A stretch of 13,687 bases of DNA. Source: Synergistaceae bacterium (GTDB lineage Bacteria; Synergistota; Synergistia; Synergistales; Synergistaceae). The stretch lies in contig JAISWP010000128.1 in assembly GCA_031271065.1 (NCBI GenBank), positions 1-13,687 on the forward strand, read 5' to 3'. The position numbers and the translations under genes were made by a program. The first letter of the stretch is position 1; every line of letters begins with the position of its first letter. Under the pieces are notes generated by a model that saw only the letters and a list, made by a program, of their open reading frames with translations, made no database searches and was not told the DNA's origin. This document shows positions 1 to 7,986 of the stretch, in pieces.

Positions 1-1409
1 TGGCCGAGGCCTGCTTCGCGGCAGCCGCCGGGCGCGGGGCGAGCGCGTCGGGCAGGACGATGCTGGGGCACAACGAGGACAACGGCGGCAGCCTCATAAT
101 GCGGCACAGATACGTTCCCCGCGGCACAGGCGCGGAGCTGTCTTTCGAGGACGGCGCGGCCAAAATCAAGCAGGCGGGGCCGACATGCGCTTTTCTGTGG
201 ATGGAGACCCTGCGCCCGGCTCCGGGCGAGTCGTTCGGCGACACGTTCGTCAACGAGATGGGGGTGGCGATTACGAGCAATTCCTGCGGAAAATCGCGGG
301 AGGATTCCCCCGAACTCAGGGACGGAGGCATAGGCTGGGGACTGCGCTGGATCGCCGCCGGCAGCGCGAAGTCGGCCCGGGACGCGGTCCGCATCGCGTC
401 CGAACTGGTCCTCGAATACGGATACAGGTCCTCCGCCAGGTCTTACACATTCGCGGACAAGGACGAAATATGGTTCTTCCAGGTCGTGAACGGGAAGCAC
501 TTCGCGGCGCAAAGAGTGCCGGACGATCACATAGCCGTGAACTCGAACCACTACACCATCCGGACCGTCGACCCGGACGACGCCGGAAATTATCTCCTGT
601 CGCCGGGACTCGTCGAGTACGCGGCGGGGCGCGGCTGGTATTCGCCCCGTAAACCCGGAGCTAGCAGCGATTTCGATTTCGCCGCAGCTTTCCAGCGCCC
701 CGATTTCTTCATGGCCGCCTCGAACGTTCCGAGGCACGTTTTCGGCCTCAGGCTAGCGGCGGGAGAGCACATCGACGCGGACGCCCCCGAAGCGCGGCTG
801 CCGTTCTCGGTGAAACCCGCCTCTCCTCTGACCTGGGATACGCTTCGCGGGACGCTGAGCTGTCACTGCGAGCGCCCGGACGAGGACGGAAAATGGAAAG
901 CCACTCCCCATACCGCCAAACCGTTCGACGCCGAAATAGACCCGTCCGCATACGCGAGAATATGCAACGGAAACAACAGGGAGAGCGTGATCGTCGATTT
1001 CAGGGAAAATACCGGCGAGACCACGGTCTGGTCGTGTTTCGGCAACCCCTGCATCCTGCCTATGATCCCGTGGCGCCTGGGTTCTCGCGCCGTGCCCGCG
1101 TCGCTGTCGGGTGTCCCGGACGACGGGGACGCGCCTTGCGAAATGGCCCGGAAACACTTCACGGCCGCGGAGTCCGGCCTGCAATCCCTCGCCCCCGAAG
1201 CCTGGAACATATCGAGGGAGTTCGTCCGGCGCGTCGACGAGGAGTATCCGATGGCTGCAGAAAAACACGGAAAATGGCTCAATGAGATAACAAACGAGAT
1301 AAAGTCATCGAACGACAGGTTCGAGGACTCCGTATCGCCGGAAAAACTTCTCTCCCAGGCCGCCGCTTCGGCGGAACTGGCGGCGCGGGCGATCGAGGGC
1401 TTTTTTTAG
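1..1409 (+). CDS. C69-family (PepD-like) dipeptidase, 5'-truncated by the window edge
   Basis: Secreted Ntn-hydrolase-type dipeptidase (Peptidase_C69/PepD family), which cleaves dipeptides and would feed amino-acid fermentation. The reading frame is open from base 3, well before the first ATG at 60, and reads A-E-A-C-F-A-A-A-A-G-R-G-A-S-A before MLGHNEDNGG. This matches the family layout: signal peptide ending AEA, then a Cys that becomes the N-terminal nucleophile after processing (codon 12-14), then the G-x-x-A-S-A-x-G and GHNEDN blocks. Counting from that Cys the mature protein is 465 residues, a usual length for the family. Downstream blocks seen include EMGVAITSNSCG, AVNSNHYTIR and a helical C-terminus (WNISREFVRRVDEEYP onward). 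The true start and most of the signal peptide lie left of the window, so an ATG-60 start would remove the catalytic residue. The stop TAG (1407-1409) faces the convergent transporter gene 8 bp away. Confidence 0.88.
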   Translation, partial: AEACFAAAAGRGASASGRTMLGHNEDNGGSLIMRHRYVPRGTGAELSFEDGAAKIKQAGPTCAFLWMETLRPAPGESFGDTFVNEMGVAITSNSCGKSREDSPELRDGGIGWGLRWIAAGSAKSARDAVRIASELVLEYGYRSSARSYTFADKDEIWFFQVVNGKHFAAQRVPDDHIAVNSNHYTIRTVDPDDAGNYLLSPGLVEYAAGRGWYSPRKPGASSDFDFAAAFQRPDFFMAASNVPRHVFGLRLAAGEHIDADAPEARLPFSVKPASPLTWDTLRGTLSCHCERPDEDGKWKATPHTAKPFDAEIDPSAYARICNGNNRESVIVDFRENTGETTVWSCFGNPCILPMIPWRLGSRAVPASLSGVPDDGDAPCEMARKHFTAAESGLQSLAPEAWNISREFVRRVDEEYPMAAEKHGKWLNEITNEIKSSNDRFEDSVSPEKLLSQAAASAELAARAIEGFF

Positions 1410-1419
1410 CGCAGCCCTC
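1395..1419. other. Inverted repeat across the two convergent stop codons
   Basis: GAGGGCT (1395-1401) and AGCCCTC (1413-1419) form a perfect 7-bp inverted repeat with an 11-nt loop. It spans the stop of the C69 peptidase gene and the last bases of the fusion transporter gene. Neither strand has a T-run after the stem; on the + strand the T7 run is inside the loop. It is therefore not a standard intrinsic terminator, but it could protect or help end both convergent transcripts. Confidence 0.4.
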
Positions 1420-3967
1420 AGGCGCTTGCCGCCATGTTTTTGGGGACTCCCGCGGTGCACTGCATCAGTTCTTCCTGAGTGACGCGCTCGCCGGCGCTGA
1501 ACTCCCCCATGAAAGCGCCTTCGTACAGGGTGATTATCCGGTCGGAGGCGCCGATTATCTCCGGCATCTCGGAAGAAATCATGATTATAGCTATGCCTTC
1601 CTCCGTCAGACGGTCGATCAGCTTGTGTATCTCCGCCTTCGCCCCCACGTCGATTCCCCGGGTCGGCTCGTCCAGAATGATAACTTTCGGCTTGCAGTTC
1701 AAACCTCGGGCCAGACACGCTTTCTGCTGATTCCCGCCGCTCAGGTTCTGAATCTCCTGCTCCGGCGACGGAGTCCTTATGCTGAGCGATTTTATGTACT
1801 CCTCCGCGACGCTTTTGTCCTTGTCCTCGTTTATCCAGCCCAGCCTGTTCATGCTGTCCAGGGTGGAGAGAGTGATATTGCAGGCCACGGAAAGGTGCGG
1901 GATTATGCCCTCCCGGCGGCGGTCCTCCGACACCATAGCTATGCCCGCGGAGAGCGCGTCGGTGGGGTCGCGGATGACGACTTTCCCGCCGTCGACGTAT
2001 ATCGCGCCGCCGTCGGGCCTGTCGAGGCCGTAGATGCAGCGCATTATCTCCGTGCGGCCCGCGCCCATCAGGCCGCAGAAGCCGAGGACCTCTCCCTTGC
2101 GGACCTCGAAGCTGATCGGTTCGAACACACCCTTGCGTTCCAGCCGGTCCACCCTCAGGACAGGTTCGGAGGAGCGGGTTTTTTTCCTGTCGAAGATGTC
2201 GCTCAATTCCCGCCCAACCATGTGCCTTATGATCGAATACTCGTCGAAATCGCCGACCGGCCCGGTTATAACGCGCTTCCCGTCGCGCAGCACGGTCACT
2301 TCGTCCGCTATCTCGAATATCTCGGACAGCCTGTGGGATATATAAACGACTGCTATGTCGTTCGCCTTGAGTTCGCTGATGATCTTGAAGAGGTTTTTCT
2401 TGTCAGCCTCGGTGATGGCCGACGTCGGCTCGTCCATGACCACGACCCAGGCGTTCGAGGCGTAAGCCTTGGCGATCTCGACCATCTGCTGCTGCCCCAC
2501 GGTGAGACGGTCCATCTTTCGCGTCACCGGCAGATCGAGTTTGAAACGTTTCAGAAGGTCCCTGGCTTTTTCGTTCATCCGGCGCACGTCTATGGCAAAC
2601 CCCAGCTTCGACCTGATCTCGTGCCCGAGGCTTATATTCTGGCTGACGTTCAGCTCGGGCACGTTGGCGAGCTCCTGATAGATCACGGCTATCCCGAGTT
2701 TTTCGGAATCGTGGGGGGTGCGGATGCGGACGGGATGTTCGTCGACCAGTATATCTCCGCCGTCTTTCTGGTACACGCCGGACAATATCTTTATCAGAGT
2801 CGATTTGCCCGCCCCGTTTTCCCCGCACAGCGCGTGCACAGAACCCCGTCTCAGTTCGAGGCTGACGTCGTCCAGCGCCCGGACGCCGGGAAAGCTCTTG
2901 TGGATCCCGCGCAGAGTCAGCGTCCTCTGGCGATTTTCCGCTATGATGCCAGCGGCCTGCGGGTCCGACGAACCGCCGTGCCGGGCCCGTTCACCCTCGG
3001 CATGAGCATGGCGCCCTGCCAGCAGGCGGTTGCTCAGCACGGCGAAGAGGATGAGGCCCCCCTTGACGATATAGTTCACGTAAGGCATCAGGTCGATCAT
3101 GGAAAGCCCCGTGAAGATGATGGAGGTGAGGAACACGCCCAGCAGAGTCCCCCGCAGACTGCCCTGTCCTCCCAGGAGGCTCGTCCCTCCTATGACGACG
3201 GCCGTGATGACGTCGAACTCCATATTGACCCCGGCCAGCGGCTGGGCGGAACGCGCCCGCCCCACTATCACCAGCGTCGCGAGGGATATGAAAATTCCGG
3301 AGACGGCATACGTCAGCATCGTCTGCTTCCTCACGTCGATGCCGGAGACGCGTGCCGCCACAGGGTTATCCCCCACTGCGTATATTTTTCTCCCGAACGT
3401 GGTCCTGGTCAGGACGAGATGCATGAAAATGTAAACGGCCAGCACCAGTATTATCGAAACCGGTATTCTTCCGAAAAGGTTCGTCCACGCCAGCGCGACG
3501 TAGTGATCGTTGTTCACCAGCACCCGGTTGGAATCCGAGATGGTCAGGGTTATCCCTCTGGCCAGAGACATCGTCGCGAGCGTCACGATGAAAGGGGCCA
3601 TCTTCAGATAACCTGTCAGAAACCCGTTCAGCGCTCCGAACCCCACTGCCGTGAGAACCGTCGTCAGAAAACCCAGCATGGCGGTCCCCAGCCCCGGGGA
3701 ACCGGCGCGTTCCATGACGATTGCCCCCGTCATGCCCGAAAGGGCTATGACCGCGCCGACGGACAGGTCGATCCCCCCGATGATCATGATCATGGTCATG
3801 GCCGTACCCGCGAGCGCTATGGCCGAGGCCTGCCGGCAGATGTTCATGGCCGTGTTGAAACTGAAAAAGCCGTTGGAGACCACGGAAAAAAATACGCATA
3901 AAAGTATGATGAGGCCCAGAAGCGCCGCGTGTCTCGTGAAAGCGGCGTCGAAGTTTCTTTTCAGCAT
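1418..3967 (-). CDS. Sugar ABC transporter, RbsC-type permease fused to RbsA-type double ATPase
   Basis: An 849-residue inner-membrane protein combining two normally separate subunits of a CUT2/ribose-type importer. Residues about 1-315 are an RbsC-like permease: hydrophobic segments, IGGIDLSVG at 63-71, GALNGFLTGYLKMAPFIVTLAT at about 111-132, and VIGGTSLLGGQGS at 258-270. Residues about 316-348 are a polar His/Gly/Ala-rich linker. Residues 349-849 are a full RbsA-like ATPase. NBD1 has Walker A GENGAGKST (382-390), signature LTVGQQQ (488-494), Walker B VVVMDEPT and H-loop His545. NBD2 has the family-typical degenerate Walker A GLMGAGRTE (Arg638 for Lys), signature LSGGNQQ (742-748), Walker B VIILDEPT and Ser in place of the H-loop His. 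The frame is continuous through the junction. The ATG is preceded by AAGGAGAG with 5-nt spacing. It is last in the operon, 79 bp after the binding-protein gene. A second, unfused permease is encoded upstream, so the pore may be a heterodimer. Substrate unknown. Confidence 0.93.
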   Translation of the reverse strand: MLKRNFDAAFTRHAALLGLIILLCVFFSVVSNGFFSFNTAMNICRQASAIALAGTAMTMIMIIGGIDLSVGAVIALSGMTGAIVMERAGSPGLGTAMLGFLTTVLTAVGFGALNGFLTGYLKMAPFIVTLATMSLARGITLTISDSNRVLVNNDHYVALAWTNLFGRIPVSIILVLAVYIFMHLVLTRTTFGRKIYAVGDNPVAARVSGIDVRKQTMLTYAVSGIFISLATLVIVGRARSAQPLAGVNMEFDVITAVVIGGTSLLGGQGSLRGTLLGVFLTSIIFTGLSMIDLMPYVNYIVKGGLILFAVLSNRLLAGRHAHAEGERARHGGSSDPQAAGIIAENRQRTLTLRGIHKSFPGVRALDDVSLELRRGSVHALCGENGAGKSTLIKILSGVYQKDGGDILVDEHPVRIRTPHDSEKLGIAVIYQELANVPELNVSQNISLGHEIRSKLGFAIDVRRMNEKARDLLKRFKLDLPVTRKMDRLTVGQQQMVEIAKAYASNAWVVVMDEPTSAITEADKKNLFKIISELKANDIAVVYISHRLSEIFEIADEVTVLRDGKRVITGPVGDFDEYSIIRHMVGRELSDIFDRKKTRSSEPVLRVDRLERKGVFEPISFEVRKGEVLGFCGLMGAGRTEIMRCIYGLDRPDGGAIYVDGGKVVIRDPTDALSAGIAMVSEDRRREGIIPHLSVACNITLSTLDSMNRLGWINEDKDKSVAEEYIKSLSIRTPSPEQEIQNLSGGNQQKACLARGLNCKPKVIILDEPTRGIDVGAKAEIHKLIDRLTEEGIAIIMISSEMPEIIGASDRIITLYEGAFMGEFSAGERVTQEELMQCTAGVPKNMAASA

Positions 3968-3997
3968 TTCATCTCTCCTTCGCGGAGCCGCGTTACG

Positions 3998-4033
3998 CGC
4001 CGGCGCGCCGGGACGATGCCCGGCACGCCGGCG
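3998..4033 (-). promoter_or_regulatory. GC-rich intercistronic hairpin after the binding-protein gene
   Basis: On the - strand, arms CGCCGGCGTGCCGGG and CCCGGCGCGCCGGCG pair over 15 bp with a single U-G wobble and a 6-nt loop. It starts 13 nt after the stop of the binding-protein gene and ends about 30 nt before the fusion transporter start. No T-run follows, so it is not an intrinsic terminator. By analogy with known sugar-import operons, a hairpin here can stabilise the upstream mRNA and give more binding protein than membrane components; that role is inferred. Confidence 0.6.
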
Positions 4034-4046
4034 GACGCGCCTGATT

Positions 4047-5120
4047 CTACGAACGCTCTATAACCGCCATGATATCCGGATCGTAGATATCGTCGCGGTA
4101 CTTCTCTACGCGGCCCAGCGCTTCCTGCGGGGTGATGACGCTGCGCTTCGGCTCGATGCCCATCTTCTCGAACTCGGGAATGTTTTTCTCGTTTATTACA
4201 AGGTGAGTGTCGAGGTTGAGGATATGTTCCTCCGGACGGGCGCCGGCCGCAAGCGCCACTCCCATCTGCACGTTCCAGTAACCGGTCTTTTTAGCGCCGG
4301 TGAGCAGCGTGCAGTAGAAGGAGCCGGCTTCTACCATAGCGCAGGAGTCGGGGTTGCCGTCGTAGCTTGTCACCAGTATCTGGTCCTGCTTGCCGGCGAC
4401 TACGATAGCCTGATAGGCCGCTATCGTGACGGCGTCGGATACGCAGTGCAGCGCTTTCAGATCGGGGTTAGCGGCGATTATATCCTGGGCCGCCTTCATC
4501 CCTTCCGCCGGGTCCCAGTTCATGGGCTGTTCGACGACTGTGATGCCCGGGAACTTCGCGATGCCGCGGTGGAAACCCTCCTGGCGCAGGTCGGAGACCA
4601 GATTGCCCTTGTTGCCGTACAGCAGCGCAACCTTGCCCGCCCCGCCGATCTTATTGCCGATTATCTCGGCGATCTGCCTGGTGTTGTCCAGGTCGTTGTA
4701 AACCGTCGCATAGTTCGTGTCCACGTCCACCTGACCGGCCATCGTGACGGTCGGTATGCCGGCGGCCGCGGCCTTCTCTATGGTGGGCTTCATCGCGTCG
4801 TTGTCGATGGGGTTCACCAGAATACAGTCCACGCCCTGCTCGATGAAATTCTCCGTCAGGGATATCTGGTTTTCCTGGCTGTTGTCCGCGCTCTTCCAGA
4901 TCACCTGCACGCCGTAGTCCTCGGCCGCCCTGTTGCCGCCCTCGATCATGTCGACGAAGAACTGGTTCGTCATGTCGATGAGAACGACCCCCAGAACGTA
5001 ACGGGGTTTGCCGTCCGGCCCCGACGCGGCCTCCGCCGAAACGGCCGCGCCGCACACGACCAAGAGCGCCAGAACCATGATACACGCTTTGAAAAATCCC
5101 GCCTTACTCTTCACTTTCAC
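4047..5120 (-). CDS. Periplasmic sugar-binding protein of the ABC importer (Peripla_BP_4/RbsB type)
   Basis: A 357-residue solute-binding protein that captures the ligand in the periplasm and delivers it to the two permeases. It has an N-terminal signal peptide (Lys-rich start, hydrophobic core about residues 10-27, likely signal-peptidase I site near AEA-AS at 30-32). A Cys at 23 lies in VVCG, which is a poor lipobox. The mature part has two-lobe type-1 features: YVLGVVLIDMTNQFFVDMIEG, then ENFIEQGVDCILVNPIDNDAMKPTIEKA, then GIPTVTMAGQVD, and a C-lobe segment SYDGNPDSCAMVEAGSF. The start is GTG at 5120; a second GTG at 5114 sits at better distance from the GAGGGGG Shine-Dalgarno and could be the real start, six bases shorter. 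It lies between the two permease genes. The ligand cannot be named; RbsB-type family membership points to a pentose, hexose or polyol. Confidence 0.92.
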   Translation of the reverse strand: MKVKSKAGFFKACIMVLALLVVCGAAVSAEAASGPDGKPRYVLGVVLIDMTNQFFVDMIEGGNRAAEDYGVQVIWKSADNSQENQISLTENFIEQGVDCILVNPIDNDAMKPTIEKAAAAGIPTVTMAGQVDVDTNYATVYNDLDNTRQIAEIIGNKIGGAGKVALLYGNKGNLVSDLRQEGFHRGIAKFPGITVVEQPMNWDPAEGMKAAQDIIAANPDLKALHCVSDAVTIAAYQAIVVAGKQDQILVTSYDGNPDSCAMVEAGSFYCTLLTGAKKTGYWNVQMGVALAAGARPEEHILNLDTHLVINEKNIPEFEKMGIEPKRSVITPQEALGRVEKYRDDIYDPDIMAVIERS

Positions 5121-5172
5121 TGCCCCCTCTTTATTGTGGTAGAAGTAAATGGATATCGAACCCTATTGCCCG

Positions 5173-6120
5173 CTACTTGCCGTATCGCAGGGTTATCACC
5201 GCGTCCAGCGCCACCGCCAGCAGGATGACGACTCCCTTGAATACTCCTCTCATCTCCGCCGGGACGCTGAGATAAGTCAGGGCGGTCCCTATCAGGACTA
5301 TGATCATAGTCCCCATGAACGCGCCGAACACCGAACCGCGCCCGCCGCTCAGACTGGCGCCCCCTATGCAGGAGGCCGCTATGGAATCGATTAGTATAGA
5401 ACCGGCGATATTGGGGGTCGCCATAGCTATCTGCGTTACCGTGAGCAGCGACGCTATGCCGGTGCAGACGCCGGCCGCAGCGTAGACCAGCATTTTGTAG
5501 GCCTGCACGTTGATCCCGGCGTACCACAGCGCCTGTTCGCTGCCCCCCATTGCGTAGTTGTACACTCCCAGCTTGGTGCGCCTGAGGATGAACGCAGCGG
5601 CGGCGCATACCCCGAGATACACCAGAAAGGATACCGGCAGGAAATCGGCGATGCGTCCCTGCCCGATCATGAGCAGTCTCGGATCCCTTATCATCATCAT
5701 CGTGCCGCCGTTTATGAACATGGTGAGACCCTGGGTTATGGACATCATCGCCAGCGTGGCGATGAACGGCAGTATTTTCAGTTTGGCCGTGAGAAATCCG
5801 TTGGCAAGTCCTATCAGCGCACCCACTAACGGGAAGGTGACCAGCATCGCGACGACGCTCCCCCGAAAAACGGAGTGAGTGAATATCCAGGCGGCGGCCA
5901 TGCCGGTCATAGCCAGACCGTAACCGGCGGAGAAATCTATCCCTCCGGTGATGATCACCATCATGCCCCCTATCGCCACAGTTCCGACGGCGGACACCTG
6001 CTGCATCAGGTTCATCATGGTGCTGGCCGACAGAAAATTGCTGTTGAGCGCGGACAGCACCACGAACAGCACCAAGAGCAGAACCAGCGGCATGATCGCC
6101 TGGATGTTGATTTTTTTCAA
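5173..6120 (-). CDS. Sugar ABC transporter permease, RbsC type (unfused)
   Basis: A 315-residue inner-membrane permease of the ribose/CUT2 family with many hydrophobic segments. Family blocks are GGIDFSAGYGLAMTG (about 59-73), GLANGFLTAKLKILPFIATLAMMS, YNYAMGGSEQALWYAGINV and a C-terminal CIGGASLSGGRGS block. It resembles the permease half of the fused protein in the same operon, so the importer probably uses two different pore subunits. The start is TTG at 6120 (TTG AAA AAA ATC). The stop of the preceding gene is in the same frame 18 nt upstream, so no earlier start is possible; a downstream ATG exists at residue 10. The Shine-Dalgarno is weak (GGGGCG, about 11 nt away), suggesting translational coupling to the gene before it. 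Confidence 0.9.
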   Translation of the reverse strand: MKKINIQAIMPLVLLLVLFVVLSALNSNFLSASTMMNLMQQVSAVGTVAIGGMMVIITGGIDFSAGYGLAMTGMAAAWIFTHSVFRGSVVAMLVTFPLVGALIGLANGFLTAKLKILPFIATLAMMSITQGLTMFINGGTMMMIRDPRLLMIGQGRIADFLPVSFLVYLGVCAAAAFILRRTKLGVYNYAMGGSEQALWYAGINVQAYKMLVYAAAGVCTGIASLLTVTQIAMATPNIAGSILIDSIAASCIGGASLSGGRGSVFGAFMGTMIIVLIGTALTYLSVPAEMRGVFKGVVILLAVALDAVITLRYGK

Positions 6121-6138
6121 CGGCTCAAACGCCCCGTT

Positions 6139-6909
6139 CTATTTGGCTCCAAGCCAGCGCACCACCTGCACCCAGAACTGTCCGTAGTATTCCCAGGGCT
6201 GGAAGTATTCAGCCCAGTGAGGCGAACAGTCGCTGGAGAAAGCGGCGCTGCGCCCGCTGCCGTACCGCCACGTGACGAGCAGGGGATACTCTATCTCCTC
6301 GTCTCCGATGGTGGCGAGGACTGTCGAGCCCTCTTTGGGGATTATCTTGTTGAAGCCCTCGAACACCGGCGCCTCGTCCCAGGGAATGTCCTTCAGAATG
6401 GGATGGTCCTTTACCTGTACTTTCACCCGGACGCCGGCCGGGACCTCGACGCGGTCGTCGGCTCCCTTGAGGCAGTTCACGGGCAGGGCTTCCTCGATGG
6501 GGGTGTCGTAATACGCAGCTGTCCCGAAACGCCCGCTGAAAGAGGACCAGCCTCCGATCATCAGCAGTCCCCCGCCGCCCTTGACATAATCGCGGACAGC
6601 GCGCAGACGGTCCGTCCTCGGCAGAGGAGTGCCGGGGATCCAGAACGGATACAGCGACAGCACCTCGGCCTCGCAGTCGCTGATTATCAGAGCGTCATAT
6701 TCGGAGAGATCTTCCACCGTGCGGGGAAACTCGCTTATGGCCTGATCGTTTGTGAGATGCTTCACCTCGATGCCGTTTTTTCCGAGCGCGTCGATCAGCG
6801 GCTGTCCCCATATATGATGGGACACGCCCTTTACTTCCAGGTTGAAAGGCGAGGCTATGAATACGGGACCTACTTTAGTACATGCGTCGCCGGCATATAA
6901 TACCTTCAT
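6139..6909 (-). CDS. GATase1-like / ThuA-like cytoplasmic protein
   Basis: A 256-residue soluble protein with a class-I glutamine-amidotransferase-like fold, closest in pattern to the GATase1_like (DUF1355, PF07090) and ThuA-like families. Such proteins often accompany sugar importers and Gfo/Idh/MocA oxidoreductases. Visible blocks are FIASPFNLEVKGVSHHIWGQPLIDAL (17-42), YDALIISDCEAE (71-82), GGGGLLMIGGWSSFSGRFG (111-129) and a Trp/Tyr-rich end, PHWAEYFQPWEYYGQFW (230-246). At the place where a true amidotransferase carries the GxCxG nucleophile elbow, this protein has MIGGWSSF with no Cys, so glutamine hydrolysis is unlikely. The exact reaction is unknown. It starts 17 nt after the oxidoreductase stop and ends 18 nt before the permease, so it is clearly co-transcribed. 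Confidence 0.8.
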   Translation of the reverse strand: MKVLYAGDACTKVGPVFIASPFNLEVKGVSHHIWGQPLIDALGKNGIEVKHLTNDQAISEFPRTVEDLSEYDALIISDCEAEVLSLYPFWIPGTPLPRTDRLRAVRDYVKGGGGLLMIGGWSSFSGRFGTAAYYDTPIEEALPVNCLKGADDRVEVPAGVRVKVQVKDHPILKDIPWDEAPVFEGFNKIIPKEGSTVLATIGDEEIEYPLLVTWRYGSGRSAAFSSDCSPHWAEYFQPWEYYGQFWVQVVRWLGAK

Positions 6910-6926
6910 GTTCGGTTCTGTCCTTT

Positions 6927-7925
6927 CTATTCGATATCAACCGGTAAACCGGTCCTGATGGACTCGAAACAGGCCTCGATGACTTTCACGGCCGTTATCG
7001 CGTTGTCCATTTTCGTCAGGTACGGCGTCCCGGAAAGCGTAGCCGATACAAAATGCCGCAGCTCCTCTTTCAGATCGCCCTGAATCCGGCCGTTGTACTC
7101 CGGCCAGTGCAGGGTATCCGGATAAAGGACGGAATCGGCGGTGATCAGGGATAATCCCTGATCCATGATATTCACGTACCCGGCGGCCTTATCGCCCACG
7201 ACCTCGGCGTAGGTGTTGATTCCCAGAGCGCTGTTGTCGGGCAGGGCCCAGCACAGCTCGACCAGTCCCAGCGCGCCGTTTTCAAAATTGACCGTGCAGA
7301 TGACCGTGTCCTCGCAGCCTATGTCCGCGTTGATCCTGCTCACCTGCTGGGCATAGGCCCTCGAGGGTTTTGAGCGCATATACGCGCACAGCATCTCGAA
7401 ATCGTGCACTCCGATGTAGAAGAATATGGAGACGCCGGGAAGCCTCCTGGGGTTAGCCCGAGGGTTGGTGCGGCGGAAATACATGTGGATGGGTTCGCCT
7501 ATCTCTCCCCGTTCGATTGCCTCCTCGAGCTGAGCGTACCTCGGATCGAAATGGAGGATATGGGCGACCATGGCGCGCACACCGCTGGATTCGACGGCCT
7601 CCTGTATCTGCCTGGCTTCCGCCTCTGTGGGCGCTATGGGTTTTTCGATCAGAATATCGAGGCCGGATTTCGCCGCATAGAGCGCGTTTTCCAGATGGAA
7701 CTGATCAGGCGTGCAGATTGACAGCGCGTCCAGACCGGCTTCATCGCACATCTTTTTCACATCGGCGCAGGCCCTGCAGCCGAACTTTGACGCCAGTTCC
7801 TCCGCCTTTCTGCCATCGGCGTCTGAAACCGCGACCAGTTCGGCGTCGGGCATTTCATTGAATATCCTCGCGTGGAGAGCGCCTATGAGCCCGAGCCCGA
7901 CGACGCCCACCCGTAAAGTTTTCAT
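6927..7925 (-). CDS. Gfo/Idh/MocA-family NAD(P)-dependent oxidoreductase
   Basis: A 332-residue cytoplasmic dehydrogenase of the glucose-fructose oxidoreductase / inositol dehydrogenase / MocA family, which oxidises or reduces sugars, sugar acids or polyols with NAD(P). The N-terminal Rossmann domain begins VGVVGLGLIGALHARIF (dinucleotide loop Gly10-x-Gly12-x-x-Gly15). EKPIAPTEAEA at 94-104 holds the family EKP motif (Glu94-Lys95-Pro96). IGVHDFE at 171-177 supplies the conserved His-Asp catalytic pair in the C-terminal alpha/beta domain. Length is typical. The start is ATG at 7925 after a GAGGGGG ribosome-binding site. It follows the kinase by 61 bp and precedes the GATase1-like gene by 17 bp. 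The imported compound is probably its substrate or a precursor of it; which compound is not visible. Confidence 0.9.
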   Translation of the reverse strand: MKTLRVGVVGLGLIGALHARIFNEMPDAELVAVSDADGRKAEELASKFGCRACADVKKMCDEAGLDALSICTPDQFHLENALYAAKSGLDILIEKPIAPTEAEARQIQEAVESSGVRAMVAHILHFDPRYAQLEEAIERGEIGEPIHMYFRRTNPRANPRRLPGVSIFFYIGVHDFEMLCAYMRSKPSRAYAQQVSRINADIGCEDTVICTVNFENGALGLVELCWALPDNSALGINTYAEVVGDKAAGYVNIMDQGLSLITADSVLYPDTLHWPEYNGRIQGDLKEELRHFVSATLSGTPYLTKMDNAITAVKVIEACFESIRTGLPVDIE

Positions 7926-7986
7926 CGCATCGCCCCCTCAGTCGCTATGTATCTCCCGCGGCGTCATCAGGCTTTCGCCCCTCCTC

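Noticed and set aside
1395..1419. A bidirectional intrinsic terminator between the convergent genes.
   Set aside because: The stem is real, but neither strand has a T-run after it, so I list it only as an inverted repeat.
1625..3901. A 758-codon open frame on the + strand, opposite the fusion transporter gene.
   Set aside because: It is antisense to a gene with clear ABC motifs, has low-complexity His/Arg/Asp-rich translation, and is the usual artefact of GC-rich codon bias.
3651..5228. A 525-codon + strand open frame across the transporter start and the binding-protein gene.
   Set aside because: It is antisense to two well-supported genes and spans their intergenic hairpin, and its translation shows no recognisable domain.
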